From Candidatus Ribeiella danica (GTDB taxonomy: Bacteria > Chloroflexota > Chloroflexia > Chloroflexales > Roseiflexaceae): a DNA stretch of 64,000 nucleotides. The stretch lies in assembly GCA_016717335.1 (NCBI GenBank), contig JADKFS010000012.1:186001-250000 (forward strand), written 5' to 3'. Below, in pieces: positions 29,694 through 38,031 of this stretch. Each line of letters begins with the position of its first letter. Position 1 is the stretch's first letter. Under the pieces are notes generated by a model. It saw only the letters and a list, made by a program, of their open reading frames with translations, ran no database searches and had not been told where the DNA came from. Made by a program: the position numbers and the translations under genes.

Positions 29694-29724
29694 GGTGTGG
29701 CGGGGCCAAAGGTCCCGCCACACC
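29694..29724. repeat. Perfect-type intergenic hairpin
   Basis: GGTGTGGCGGGGCC, loop AAA, GGTCCCGCCACACC: 14-bp arms with one G-T pair. It lies in the leader of the lipoprotein gene. Confidence 0.8.
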
Positions 29725-29805
29725 AGGAGAGGTCTGGGCGCGCCCGCCCCAGACCCCACCCCAAACTATAAGGTTCGCAAGAACCACGTCTAAGGAGAAA
29801 CGACA

Positions 29806-30765
29806 ATGATGGCGACCAGATCGCGACCTTGGAACCGGACGATCCTCATGCTCGGGCTGCTCACGCTGAGCCTGCTCGCCGGGTGTACGATACCCGGGCT
29901 AGGTGGCCAGGCGGCATTTAGCGTAGCGCCTGCGCACAAGGATGTCGCCTACGCCGACGCTTCAAGCACGCAGAAGCTCGACCTCTACCTTCCGGCGGGC
30001 GCCGGCCCGTTTCCGGTGATCGTCAACATTCACGGAGGCGGTTTCAAGCTGGGCGACAAGGGAATGGTCGACGACGCAAGCGGCAAAGCCTTCCTGGCGG
30101 CCGGCTACGCGATCGCCAGCATCGACTACCGCCTGTCGGGTGAGGCGAAGTTTCCCGCCGCGGTCCTCGACGCCAAGGCGGCCGTGCGGTTTCTGCGGGC
30201 GAATGCCGCCAAGTACAACCTGAACCCCGACAAGGTCGTCGCATTCGGGCAGTCGGCGGGCGGAAACATCGCGTCGATGCTCGGCACAACCGGCAATGTC
30301 GCAGAGTTCGACGATCCGAGCCTGGGCAACGCCGGCGTCTCAAGCCGGGTGCAGGCCGTGATCAATTGGTTTGGCCCCAACGACTTCGCGCAGATGGATG
30401 CGCAGGCCAAAGCGCAGGGTTGCAGCGCGAGCGACCAGACGCACAACAACGCCGACTCGTTCGAGTCGGCGTACCTCGGCGCGGCCGTGCCGACCGTTCC
30501 CGAGCTGGTCAAGAAAGCCAATCCGCTGAGCTATATTGACAAGGACACTCCACCCTTCTTGATCCAGAAGGGCGACCAGGACTGCACCGTGCCGGTGGAA
30601 AATACCAAGATGCTGGCCGACGCGCTTGGCGCCGCGGGCATTGATGTGCAGTTCGACCTGCTCAAAGGCGCGGGCCATGGCGATCAGGGCGGCACGCCGG
30701 TGTTCGCCAGCGACAGCAACGTTCAGACCATGTTGAGCTTTCTGAACTCCAAGCTGCGGTCATGA
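29806..30765 (+). CDS. Secreted lipoprotein alpha/beta hydrolase (esterase/lipase-like)
   Basis: A 319-residue protein. The signal peptide ends in a lipobox LLAGC (Cys about 26), so it is exported and lipid-anchored. The hydrolase domain has the oxyanion motif HGGGF, nucleophile elbow FGQSAGGN, acid Asp in KGDQDCTVP and His in KGAGHGDQ: the hormone-sensitive-lipase/BD-FAE type. Acetyl-ester or other short-chain ester substrates are likely but not shown. AAGGAG precedes ATG 29806; ATG 29809 is an alternative. It is divergent from the two-component operon and may be its target. Confidence 0.9.
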   Translation: MMATRSRPWNRTILMLGLLTLSLLAGCTIPGLGGQAAFSVAPAHKDVAYADASSTQKLDLYLPAGAGPFPVIVNIHGGGFKLGDKGMVDDASGKAFLAAGYAIASIDYRLSGEAKFPAAVLDAKAAVRFLRANAAKYNLNPDKVVAFGQSAGGNIASMLGTTGNVAEFDDPSLGNAGVSSRVQAVINWFGPNDFAQMDAQAKAQGCSASDQTHNNADSFESAYLGAAVPTVPELVKKANPLSYIDKDTPPFLIQKGDQDCTVPVENTKMLADALGAAGIDVQFDLLKGAGHGDQGGTPVFASDSNVQTMLSFLNSKLRS

Positions 30766-30782
30766 GTGGCTAGAAGAGCGGT

Positions 30783-30823
30783 GTGGGTGTGGCGCGGCGG
30801 CTTTGCCGCCGCGCCACACCCAC
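30783..30823. repeat. Perfect 19-bp-arm hairpin after the lipoprotein gene
   Basis: The arms at 30783-30801 and 30805-30823 are fully complementary with a TTT loop. It lies between convergent genes and could end transcription in both directions or shield mRNA ends, though it lacks a clean U-run. Confidence 0.85.
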
Positions 30824-30884
30824 GGAAAAGAAAAGGGGGTGGGGTTTGTAACATACGGGATGACTCATCCCAATCGTCGGCCTC

Positions 30885-31118
30885 TTAGAACTGCGTGTTC
30901 GACGGCTCGTCGTACATGCGCGGCCCCGGGCTCGTCGAGCCGTCGGTATCCGCGCCCAGGCGGCGGGTCGGCCCCAGCGCCGGCCGATCGGCGCCGTACT
31001 GCCCGCCCATCGCACCGCGCTGCGAGCCGATCCAGCCCTGGATCTTATCGCGGTTCTGCCAGGCCCATAGCCCGCCGGCCGTCAGCAGGGCCATCAGAGC
31101 ACTTCTGCTATTTTTCAT
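30885..31118 (-). CDS. Small protein with one N-terminal hydrophobic segment
   Basis: A 77-residue protein. Residues about 6-20 (SALMALLTAGGLWAWQNR) form a short membrane-anchoring or signal-like helix, and the rest is Gly/Arg/Asp-rich and probably disordered (GPTRRLGADTDGSTSPGP). A very strong ribosome site (AGGAGG, 8 nt before ATG) supports it as a real gene. No family recognised. It may be a small envelope-associated protein of the general type found in Chloroflexota genomes; function unknown. Confidence 0.65.
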   Translation of the reverse strand: MKNSRSALMALLTAGGLWAWQNRDKIQGWIGSQRGAMGGQYGADRPALGPTRRLGADTDGSTSPGPRMYDEPSNTQF

Positions 31119-31351
31119 TGCGACTACCTCCTGCGCCGGCCAGCCAAGCGGGCGACCGGCATCTTGCTTTGTTGGGCTGGCGCCGTAGCCTCCACGGCGC
31201 TCGATCCAGAGACTTGCACGATATGTACCACCGACTGCTGCCCGCCGCGCGTCGGGATGTAGGCGATGGGCGCGCGGATAGCTGTCCCAGCGCTGCTGCG
31301 GCCATGATCTGCCCGGCCGGGCGCCGCGACGAAACCGGCAAAAATTCGATC

Positions 31352-31380
31352 TTGACGTTTTGGCAACCTTACGCTATACT
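31352..31380 (+). promoter_or_regulatory. Sigma70-type promoter ahead of the catabolic locus
   Basis: TTGACG (31352-31357), 17-bp spacer, TATACT (31375-31380). Both hexamers are identical to those of the uvrA promoter. It would give a leader of about 220 nt before the oxidase gene. Between 31119 and 31607 I see no protein gene; this leader could hold regulatory RNA. Confidence 0.7.
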
Positions 31381-31607
31381 CTGGATACCCCATTGTATCC
31401 AAAGCATTTTGCTCTGCGGGAATCGGAAAGAAATCGGCCGGCGGGTAGCCATCCGCTTGTCAAAGTGGCAATGACTCTGTTTGCGACATAGGAGTCGGAC
31501 AGGAAGGCGTTCGTGCGAATGCCTTCATAGCGCGTCGGTTTCGTCTCAGCCTCATCTTTACCCATTCTCTTCATCGTGCGTGTAAGCCTGTAAGCAGCGA
31601 GGCTTGT

Positions 31608-33059
31608 TTGGCGTTACATTCTTTTCAGCGCGAGGCGATCTACAGCGAGCTGGCCGACATCGTCGGGCCCGCGCATATCCTCACGCAGGCGAGCGACCGG
31701 CTGATCTACACGGGCGACTGGTCGTGGATGTCGCAGGTCTGGCTCGACCGCGGCGAGCAGCCGCCGCTGCCGGACTTTGTGGTGCACCCCGGCTCGGCCG
31801 CCGAGATCGGGCGGATCTTGCGGACGGCCACGCGGCACGGCCTGCCGGTGGTGCCCTGGGGCGGCGGCTCGGGCTCGCAGGGCGGCGCGTCGCCGCTGTA
31901 CGGCGGGATCGTGCTCGACACCAAGCGGCTCGACCGCATCCTGGCGATCGACGAGCAATCCCTGACGGTGACGGCCCAGGCCGGCGTGATCGGGACGACG
32001 CTGGAGTGGGCGCTGAACGAGCGCGGGCTGACGCTGCCGCACTACCCGGCCTCGGCCAACTGCGCGACGCTGGGCGGCTACCTGGCCGCGCGCGGCTCGG
32101 GGGTGATCTCGACCAAGTACGGCAAGGCCGAGGACATGGTCCTGTCGATCGAGGTGGTGCTGCCGAGCGGCGAGATCGTGCGGACGCTGCCGGTGCCGAA
32201 CCACGCCAGCGGCCCCGGCCTGCTGCAGCTGCTGGTCGGCTCCGAGGGCACGCTGGGCGTGATCAGCGAGGCGACGATGCGGATCGAGCGGCTGCCCGAG
32301 ACGCGGCTGCTGCGCGGCGTGCTGTTCAAGGATCTCGGCGCGGCGCTCGAGGCCGGCCGGCGGATCATGACCAGCCGGCTGCAGCCGTGCGTGCTGCGGC
32401 TCTACGACGTGGCCTCGACCGCGACGATGCTCAAGCGCGTGCTGGGGCTGGAGGCCGAGGGCGCCTGCTTCATCGTCGGCTTCGACGGCTGGTCCGACAT
32501 CGCGGCCGCCCAGGAGGCCCGCGCGATGGCGATCTGCGCCGAGCTGGGCGGCGAGGACCTCGGGCGCGAGCCGGGCGAGCACTGGTGGGCGCACCGCTAC
32601 GACTTCTACTACCCGCCGCTGGCGCTGACGCTGCCGAAGATGTACGGCACGCTCGAGACGGTCTGCACCTACGACAAGATCGAGCGGCTGTACTACGCCA
32701 AGAAGCAGCTGATCGAGCAGGGCTACGCGGCCTGGAACGCGCGCTACATCGCGCACTTCTCGCACTGGTTCCCCTGGGGCGTGATGGTCTACGACCGCTT
32801 CGTGATCGACGAGCCGCCGCAGGACGCGACCGAGGCGCTGCGGCTGCACAACCGGATCTGGACCGACGCGGCGCGCACGTCGCTTGAGTGCGGCGCGGTG
32901 CTGAACGAGCACCACGGCATCGGCTGGAAGCTGGGCCGCATGATGCCCGAGCTGTACGGCGCGGCCTGGCCGGTGCTCGAGCAGATCAAGCGGGCGATCG
33001 ACCCGCAGAACATCATGAATCCGGGCAAGCTGGGGTTTCCCGCATCCGTGACGAGGTGA
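31608..33059 (+). CDS. FAD-linked oxidase, GlcD/lactate dehydrogenase type
   Basis: A 483-residue flavoprotein. The PCMH-type FAD domain has PWGGGSGSQGGASP (about 85-98) and the C-terminal cap ends in IKRAIDPQNIMNPGKLGF, typical of GlcD and D-lactate/alkyl-DHAP oxidases. It oxidises a 2-hydroxy acid and passes electrons to the Fe-S subunit encoded next. The start is a TTG with GCGAGG upstream, and no better in-frame ATG precedes the conserved IYSELADIVG segment. It heads the long rightward catabolic cluster; the acid substrate is probably a late intermediate of that pathway. Confidence 0.88.
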   Translation: MALHSFQREAIYSELADIVGPAHILTQASDRLIYTGDWSWMSQVWLDRGEQPPLPDFVVHPGSAAEIGRILRTATRHGLPVVPWGGGSGSQGGASPLYGGIVLDTKRLDRILAIDEQSLTVTAQAGVIGTTLEWALNERGLTLPHYPASANCATLGGYLAARGSGVISTKYGKAEDMVLSIEVVLPSGEIVRTLPVPNHASGPGLLQLLVGSEGTLGVISEATMRIERLPETRLLRGVLFKDLGAALEAGRRIMTSRLQPCVLRLYDVASTATMLKRVLGLEAEGACFIVGFDGWSDIAAAQEARAMAICAELGGEDLGREPGEHWWAHRYDFYYPPLALTLPKMYGTLETVCTYDKIERLYYAKKQLIEQGYAAWNARYIAHFSHWFPWGVMVYDRFVIDEPPQDATEALRLHNRIWTDAARTSLECGAVLNEHHGIGWKLGRMMPELYGAAWPVLEQIKRAIDPQNIMNPGKLGFPASVTR

Positions 33060-33162
33060 CCGTGTGAAGGGGTGACCGGCTGAAACAACCGCAAGCGCTG
33101 CTTCCTTGTCACCTTGTCACCTTGTCACCTTGTCATCTTGTCACCTTGTCATCTTGTCAGGG
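33060..33162. repeat. CTTGTCAC/CTTGTCAT octamer array
   Basis: About seven octamers (33101-33160) just ahead of the Fe-S oxidoreductase gene. They stay open in its frame and would add a spurious N-terminus of the HLVTLSS kind if translation began upstream. Confidence 0.85.
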
Positions 33163-33168
33163 ATGTGC

Positions 33169-34269
33169 ATGGCTTCAATAGCTATTGATCAGAATGTTAT
33201 CGCGACGACCGAGGGCTGCCGCTACTGCCTGATGTGCCGGCACGTCTGCCCGGTGACGCGCGTGACCTACAACGAGGCGACTTCGCCGCACGGCTGGGCG
33301 CTGACGATCGCGTCGGTGCGGCGCGGGCTGCTGGAGTGGAACGCCGAGACGGCCGACCTGCTGTACCAGTGCGCCGACTGCGGGCTATGCCAGGCGAACT
33401 GCGCGACCGACCAGCCGCTGCCCTACGCGATCGTCGCCGCGCGGGCCGAGGTAGTCGCCGCCGGGCGCGCGCCCGCGGCGGTGGCCGAGCTGGACGCGGC
33501 GCTGCGCCAGGGGCTGAGCGCCGGCGCGGCGGGACAAGCGCAGCCGGCGGAGGTCGCCCTCTTCTGCGGCGCAGCGCCGGCCCAGGAGCAGCAGGCCAGC
33601 CTGGGCGCGGCCAGATCGCTGCTCGAGCACGTCGGCATGAGCCACGCGGCGGTCGCGGCCGGGCGCGAGAGCGGCTACCTGGCCTACACGCTCGGCCTGC
33701 ACGAGACCGCGCGCGACCTGGCGCTGGCGACGGTCGACGAGATCCGGCGGCTGGGCTGCCGCACGCTGCTGACCATGTCGCCCGAGCAGGCCCACGCGCT
33801 GAAGCACCTCTACCCGCTGCTGGGCGCGCCGCTGCCCGAGCAGGTCGAGGTCGTCGAGCTGACCGGCCTGCTGGCGGCGCTGCTGGACGAGGGACGGCTG
33901 AAGCTGCGGCCGGCCGAGCTGGACGCCGCGTACCACGACCCCTGCCAGACGGCGCGGCTCGAAGGGCGCGGGCAGGCGCCGCGCCGGCTGCTGGCCGCGC
34001 TGGCGGGCCAGCCGCCGCGCGAGGGCTTCTGGCGCGAGCGGCGCGCGACGAGCTGCGGCGCGAGCGGCGGGCTGCCCTGGACCCAGCCGCGCCTGGCCGC
34101 GGCGATGGCGGCGGCCGCGCTGGCCGACTCCACGCGCGACGGCGCGCGGGTGGTCGTGACCGAGGCGCCCGGCTGCCTGGCGCACCTGCGCGCCAACGCG
34201 CCCGACGGGCTGGAGGTGCGCGGGCTGTACGAGCTGCTGGCGGAGCAAGTTCTGAGCGCTGAGTTTTGA
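33169..34269 (+). CDS. Fe-S oxidoreductase subunit, GlcF-like
   Basis: A 366-residue protein. Two [4Fe-4S] ferredoxin motifs are visible (CRYCLMCRHVCP and CADCGLCQANCA, residues about 17-80), followed by two cysteine-rich CCG-type regions (HDPCQTARL; TSCGASGG and EAPGCLAHL). It is the electron-transfer partner of the preceding FAD-linked oxidase, as GlcF is to GlcD, probably at the membrane quinone pool. The start at 33169 is chosen because AGGG lies 8 nt upstream. The last residues and stop run into an AGTTTTG heptamer array. No GlcE gene is present. Confidence 0.88.
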   Translation: MASIAIDQNVIATTEGCRYCLMCRHVCPVTRVTYNEATSPHGWALTIASVRRGLLEWNAETADLLYQCADCGLCQANCATDQPLPYAIVAARAEVVAAGRAPAAVAELDAALRQGLSAGAAGQAQPAEVALFCGAAPAQEQQASLGAARSLLEHVGMSHAAVAAGRESGYLAYTLGLHETARDLALATVDEIRRLGCRTLLTMSPEQAHALKHLYPLLGAPLPEQVEVVELTGLLAALLDEGRLKLRPAELDAAYHDPCQTARLEGRGQAPRRLLAALAGQPPREGFWRERRATSCGASGGLPWTQPRLAAAMAAAALADSTRDGARVVVTEAPGCLAHLRANAPDGLEVRGLYELLAEQVLSAEF

Positions 34270-34318
34270 GTTTTGAATCAATAGATCGAAGCTCAAAGCT
34301 CAAAATTCAAACCTTTAT
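34262..34318. repeat. GAGTTTT/AAAACTC hairpin array
   Basis: The left arm GAGTTTTGAGTTTTGAA overlaps the GlcF-like stop codon; the right arm is AAGCTCAAAGCTCAAAATTC. The loop is about 14 nt. Confidence 0.85.
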
Positions 34319-34335
34319 TTGAGGAGGTAGCAACG

Positions 34336-35235
34336 ATGCAGGTCTCCATGCACAACTGGATGCGGGCCGAGCCGGTCGAGACGACGATCCGGCGGCTCGC
34401 CAAGTATGGCTACGACAGTATCGAGATCAGCTACGACAGCGTCGAGCTCTCGCCCGGCGCGCCCGGCACCAAGGCGGTCCGGCAGATGCTCAAGGACAAC
34501 GGCATCACCTGCTACGGCTCGATCAGCCTGATGTTCGCCGGCCGCGACCTGATCCACGCCGACCCGGCCGTGCGCGCAAGCTCGGTCGAGTACCTCAAGA
34601 ACTGCATCACGATGGTGCAGGGGCTGGACGGCCAGGTGATGAGCATCGTGCCCTCCGAGGTCGGCAAGGTCAAGGCAATGGCCTCGCCCGAGCAGGAGTG
34701 GCAGTGGGCGATCGAGGGGCTGAAGGAGGTGCACGAGCACGCCACCAAGGCGGGCATCCGCGTGGCGCTCGAGCCGCTCAACCGCTTCGAGACCAACTTC
34801 CTCAACCGCCACGACCAGGCGCTGCTGCTGGCCGAGGCGGTCGCGCCGGACGTGGGGGTCTGCCTGGACGTGTACCACATGAACCAGGAAGACGCGAGCA
34901 TGTTCAAGGCGATCGAGCACGCCGGCAAGAAGATGTACGACCTGCACGTGGCCGACAACAACCGCATGGCCTGCGGGCAGGGCGCGCTCGACTGGGAGCG
35001 CCTGCTCAAGACCTGCAAGGAGATCGGCTACGACGGCTCGCTGACGGTCGAGTTCGTGCCGCCGATCGACCGCACGCCGGCCAACCCCTACAAGAACGCG
35101 CTCGCCTCGGCCGACTCCACGCTGACGGCCGACCAGCTCAAGTTCATCGAGGACCACGGCTCGGGCGTGCTGTCCGAGGAGTTCTACTCCTGGCTGGTCG
35201 AGGAGAGCATCAAGACGCTGCGGAAGTATATGTAA
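34336..35235 (+). CDS. Xylose-isomerase-like TIM-barrel epimerase/isomerase (first of three)
   Basis: A 299-residue AP_endonuc_2/xylose-isomerase-like barrel. Metal-ligand-type residues are seen in VALEPLNRFE, GVCLDVYHMNQED and VEFVPPID, the usual Glu/Asp/His/Glu set of sugar or ketose 3-epimerases and inosose/keto-acid isomerases. GAGGAGGTAGC precedes the ATG. It lies between oxidase genes and a UPF0261 gene in the catabolic cluster. The substrate is a keto sugar, inosose or sugar acid; not identifiable from sequence alone. Confidence 0.87.
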   Translation: MQVSMHNWMRAEPVETTIRRLAKYGYDSIEISYDSVELSPGAPGTKAVRQMLKDNGITCYGSISLMFAGRDLIHADPAVRASSVEYLKNCITMVQGLDGQVMSIVPSEVGKVKAMASPEQEWQWAIEGLKEVHEHATKAGIRVALEPLNRFETNFLNRHDQALLLAEAVAPDVGVCLDVYHMNQEDASMFKAIEHAGKKMYDLHVADNNRMACGQGALDWERLLKTCKEIGYDGSLTVEFVPPIDRTPANPYKNALASADSTLTADQLKFIEDHGSGVLSEEFYSWLVEESIKTLRKYM

Positions 35236-35312
35236 GTTTTGAGTTCTAAGTTTTGAGTTTTGAGTTGCCATGCTCAACATTCAAAACTCAACACTCAACA
35301 CTCAACACTCAG
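35236..35312. repeat. GAGTTTT/AACTCAA hairpin array
   Basis: Left arm of GAGTTTT words (35237-35266), loop near GCCATG, right arm of AACTCAACA words up to the UPF0261 start. It occupies the normal ribosome-site zone of that gene. Confidence 0.88.
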
Positions 35313-35317
35313 AACGT

Positions 35318-36532
35318 ATGAAAACGGTTCTGCTGATCGGCACACTGGACACGAAGGGCCGCGAGATCGCCTACCTGCGCGATCGCGTGCTGGCGCTGGG
35401 CCTGGGCGCGCTGGTGCTCGACTCGGGCATCCTGGGCGAGCCGCTCGGCTGCGCGGCGGACATCACCCGCGAGGAGGTCGCGCGCGCGGCCGGCTACGCG
35501 ATCGACGAGCTGCGCACGATCGGCGCGCGCGGCGCGGCGGTCGAGCGGATGGTCGACGGCGTGCAGCGGCTGGCGACCGACATGTGCGCGGCCGGCCGCT
35601 TCGACGCGATGATCTGCCTGGGCGGCGCGGAGGGATCGGTGCTCGGCGCCGCGGCGGCCAAGGCCCTGCCGATCGGCATGCCCAAGATCATCGTCTCGCC
35701 GATCGCATCCGGCCAGCGCCGCTTCGGGATGTTCATGGGCACCCGCGACGTCCTGGTGATGCACTCGATCATCGACATCCTGGGCATCAACCCGATCAGC
35801 ACGACCGTGTTCGACAACGCCGCCGCGGCGGTCTGGGGCATGCTGCAGCACGGCCACCGGCTGACGCCCGGCGAGGGGCGCTACGTCGCCGTCACGATGC
35901 TGGGCAACACCACGAAGGGCGTGATGGTGGTGAAGGATCTGCTGGAGGCGCGCGGCTACGAGGCGGTGATCTTTCACTCGAACGGCGTCGGCGGGCCGGC
36001 GATGGAGGAGCTGATCGCGCAGGGCATGTTCGTCGGCGTGATCGACTACACCACTAATGAGCTGTCCGACCCGCTGCTCGGCGGCTTTCACGCGGCGCCG
36101 GCACGGCTGGAGCAGGCTGGGGCGCTCGGCCTGCCGCAGGTGGTCGTGCCGGGCTGCGTGGACTTCGCGGCGTTCGGGCCGCGCCAGGCCGTGCCGGAGG
36201 CGCTGCGCGACCGGCCGGCCTACTACCACAACCCGGAGTTTACGCTGATCCGGCTCAACCGCGACGAGATGGTCGCGGTCGGCGCGGCGATGGCGCGCAA
36301 GCTCAGCGCCGCGCGCGGCCCGGTGGCGGTGCTGGTGCCGCTCGGCGGGCTCTCGATCCCGAACGTGCCGGGCGGGGCATTCTACGACCCGGAGGCAGAC
36401 GCGGCGTTTCGCGATACGCTGCGCGCCGGCCTGCGGCCCGACATCCCGCTCCAGGAGATCCAGGCGCACATCAACGACCCCGCGTTCGCGGCGGCGGTCG
36501 CCGAGGCATTCCTTGACCTGGTGACAAGGTGA
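35318..36532 (+). CDS. UPF0261 / Tm-1-like ATP-binding domain protein (copy 1)
   Basis: A 404-residue protein beginning VLLIGTLDTKGREIAYLR and containing GGAEGSVLGAAAAKALPIG and GNTTKGVMVVKDLL: the UPF0261 family. The plant virus-resistance protein Tm-1 carries this domain N-terminally fused to a pfam09370 TIM barrel. The bacterial role is not established, though these genes keep company with sugar-type catabolic genes. The start at 35318 has only a repeat array upstream, with no Shine-Dalgarno, so expression may rely on coupling. A paralogue lies at 46684. This copy lacks an adjacent pfam09370 partner. Confidence 0.87.
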   Translation: MKTVLLIGTLDTKGREIAYLRDRVLALGLGALVLDSGILGEPLGCAADITREEVARAAGYAIDELRTIGARGAAVERMVDGVQRLATDMCAAGRFDAMICLGGAEGSVLGAAAAKALPIGMPKIIVSPIASGQRRFGMFMGTRDVLVMHSIIDILGINPISTTVFDNAAAAVWGMLQHGHRLTPGEGRYVAVTMLGNTTKGVMVVKDLLEARGYEAVIFHSNGVGGPAMEELIAQGMFVGVIDYTTNELSDPLLGGFHAAPARLEQAGALGLPQVVVPGCVDFAAFGPRQAVPEALRDRPAYYHNPEFTLIRLNRDEMVAVGAAMARKLSAARGPVAVLVPLGGLSIPNVPGGAFYDPEADAAFRDTLRAGLRPDIPLQEIQAHINDPAFAAAVAEAFLDLVTR

Positions 36533-36605
36533 GGGGGTGACAAGGCGTACACAGGGCTCTTTCGTGGAATGCGGTCACCTTGTCACCTTGTCACCTTGTC
36601 TGGCT
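36530..36605. repeat. Short TTGTCACC octamer array with opposing GTGACAAGG arm
   Basis: GTGACAAGG words overlap the UPF0261 stop (36521-36547) and face GTCACCTTGTCACC words at 36576-36600. Confidence 0.8.
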
Positions 36606-36623
36606 AGATATGGAGCACAACAC

Positions 36624-37484
36624 ATGGCAGAAGAGCTACTCTCGCATTGTCTGGCCGACCTGGCCTACCCGGACATCCGGGCCTACCTCGAGCGCAGCGA
36701 CGTGATCCTGATCCCGATGGCCAGCCTCGAGCAGCACGGCCCGCACCTGCCGCTGTGCACCGACACAGTCACGGCCTACGAGGTCAGCAAGCGCGCGGCC
36801 GAGCAGGCCGACGTGCTGTACACGCCGACGGTCTGGACCGGCTACTCGCCGCAGCACATGCGCGGGCCGGGCCAGGGCATGGGCACGATCACGATCCGGG
36901 CCGAGACGCTGACCAACCTGCTGTACGACGTGGCGCGCAGCCTGATCCACCACGGCTTCAACAAGCTGATCTTCGTCAACGGCCACGGCTCGAACGTCAA
37001 GGTGATCGACCCGCTGCTGCGCAAGATCCGCTACGACACCGGCGCGCTGGTGGCGTTCTACAAGCCCTACGCCGAGCGCTACATGGGCCTGGTCAAAGAC
37101 CTGATGGAGAACCCGCCCGACGAGACGCCCGGCTGGCACTCCAGCGAGCTGGAGACCTCGCAGATGCTGGCGCACAACGCGCGGCTGGTGCGCATGGAGC
37201 GCGCCGAGCGCACGGAGACGCACATCCCGCAGTGGCTGCCGGAGTCGTTCACGAAGGCCGACGGCGCGCCGGACGTGCAGTTCCAGGGCTACCAGTACTT
37301 CCAGTTCCCGATGGACCACGACGAGTTTACCGAGACCGGCGTGATCGGCAACCCGATGCGCGCCAGCGCCGAGAAGGGCGAGGAGGCCTTCCGGCGCTAC
37401 GCCGCCCACCTGGTCGCCGCGCTGGCCGAGCTGCGCAAGGTCGAGGTGCAGATCCATAACCGCGAGTTCCGCGACCGAGTCTAG
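36624..37484 (+). CDS. Creatininase-family metalloprotein
   Basis: A 286-residue protein. The family motifs are present: MASLEQHGPHLPLCTDT (metal Glu/His/Asp) near residue 35, FVNGHGSN near 125, and later HSSELETSQML with the Glu ligand. Known activities are amide or ring hydrolysis (creatininase, mycofactocin MftE-type, and a hydrolase acting on keto-inositol in Thermotoga inositol breakdown). With a Gfo/Idh dehydrogenase and TIM-barrel epimerases nearby, the keto-cyclitol option is attractive but unproven. The ATG at 36624 follows GGAG. Confidence 0.87.
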   Translation: MAEELLSHCLADLAYPDIRAYLERSDVILIPMASLEQHGPHLPLCTDTVTAYEVSKRAAEQADVLYTPTVWTGYSPQHMRGPGQGMGTITIRAETLTNLLYDVARSLIHHGFNKLIFVNGHGSNVKVIDPLLRKIRYDTGALVAFYKPYAERYMGLVKDLMENPPDETPGWHSSELETSQMLAHNARLVRMERAERTETHIPQWLPESFTKADGAPDVQFQGYQYFQFPMDHDEFTETGVIGNPMRASAEKGEEAFRRYAAHLVAALAELRKVEVQIHNREFRDRV

Positions 37485-37562
37485 CGAGCTCTAAGTTTTG
37501 AGTTTTGAGTTTTAAGTTGGCGCTGCGCTAACTCAAAACTCAAAACTCAGCGCTCAAAACTT
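37485..37562. repeat. GAGTTTT/AACTCAAA hairpin array
   Basis: Left arm 37493-37516, loop around TGGCGCTGCGCTA, right arm 37530-37561, ending at the ribosome site of the VOC gene. Confidence 0.88.
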
Positions 37563-37573
37563 AGGAGATGGCG

Positions 37574-37960
37574 ATGAATCGTCCGCGCATCCAGCACGTC
37601 AGCATTCCGCGGCCGCCGGGCGAGGCCAGCCGCGCGCAGGCGGCGGCGTTCTACGGCGGGCTGCTGGGCCTGGAGCAGAAGCCGGTGCCGGCGACGATCG
37701 CGCACCTCGACCTGGTCTGGTTCGACGTCGGCGCGGACGCCGAGCTGCACGTGTTCAGCGAGCAGCCGCTCGACGACCGCTCGGGCCGGCACTTCTGCCT
37801 TGAGGTGGCGGACGTGGCGGCGATGCGCCAGCGCCTGGCCGACTCGGGCTATGAGCCGTGGGAGCCCGAGCCGATCAACAACCGGCCGCGCTTCTTCTGC
37901 CGCGACCCGTTCGGCAACACGGTCGAGTTCACGACGATCCTGGGAAGCTATGAGCTCTGA
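37574..37960 (+). CDS. VOC-superfamily (glyoxalase/bleomycin-resistance fold) protein
   Basis: A 128-residue single VOC module pair: IQHVSIPRPPG with the first metal His, a middle RHFCLEVADVAAMRQRL, and DPFGNTVEFTT with the final Glu ligand. These are small metal-dependent lyases, isomerases or dioxygenases; in sugar-acid loci they often act as epimerases or accessory isomerases. ATG 37574 has AGGAG at proper spacing; ATG 37568 directly abuts it and is less likely. Substrate unknown. Confidence 0.83.
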   Translation: MNRPRIQHVSIPRPPGEASRAQAAAFYGGLLGLEQKPVPATIAHLDLVWFDVGADAELHVFSEQPLDDRSGRHFCLEVADVAAMRQRLADSGYEPWEPEPINNRPRFFCRDPFGNTVEFTTILGSYEL

Positions 37961-38020
37961 GCGCTGAGTTTTGAGTTAGTGTGTTGACTCATACCTCAAA
38001 ACTCACAACTCACAACTCTA
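37961..38020. repeat. GAGTTTT/ACTCACA hairpin array
   Basis: GAGCGCTGAGTTTTGAGTTA (37956-37978) faces ACCTCAAAACTCACAACTCA (37994-38017); the array begins at the VOC stop codon and ends 3 nt before AAGGAGGG. Confidence 0.85.
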
Positions 38021-38031
38021 AGGAGGGCTCT

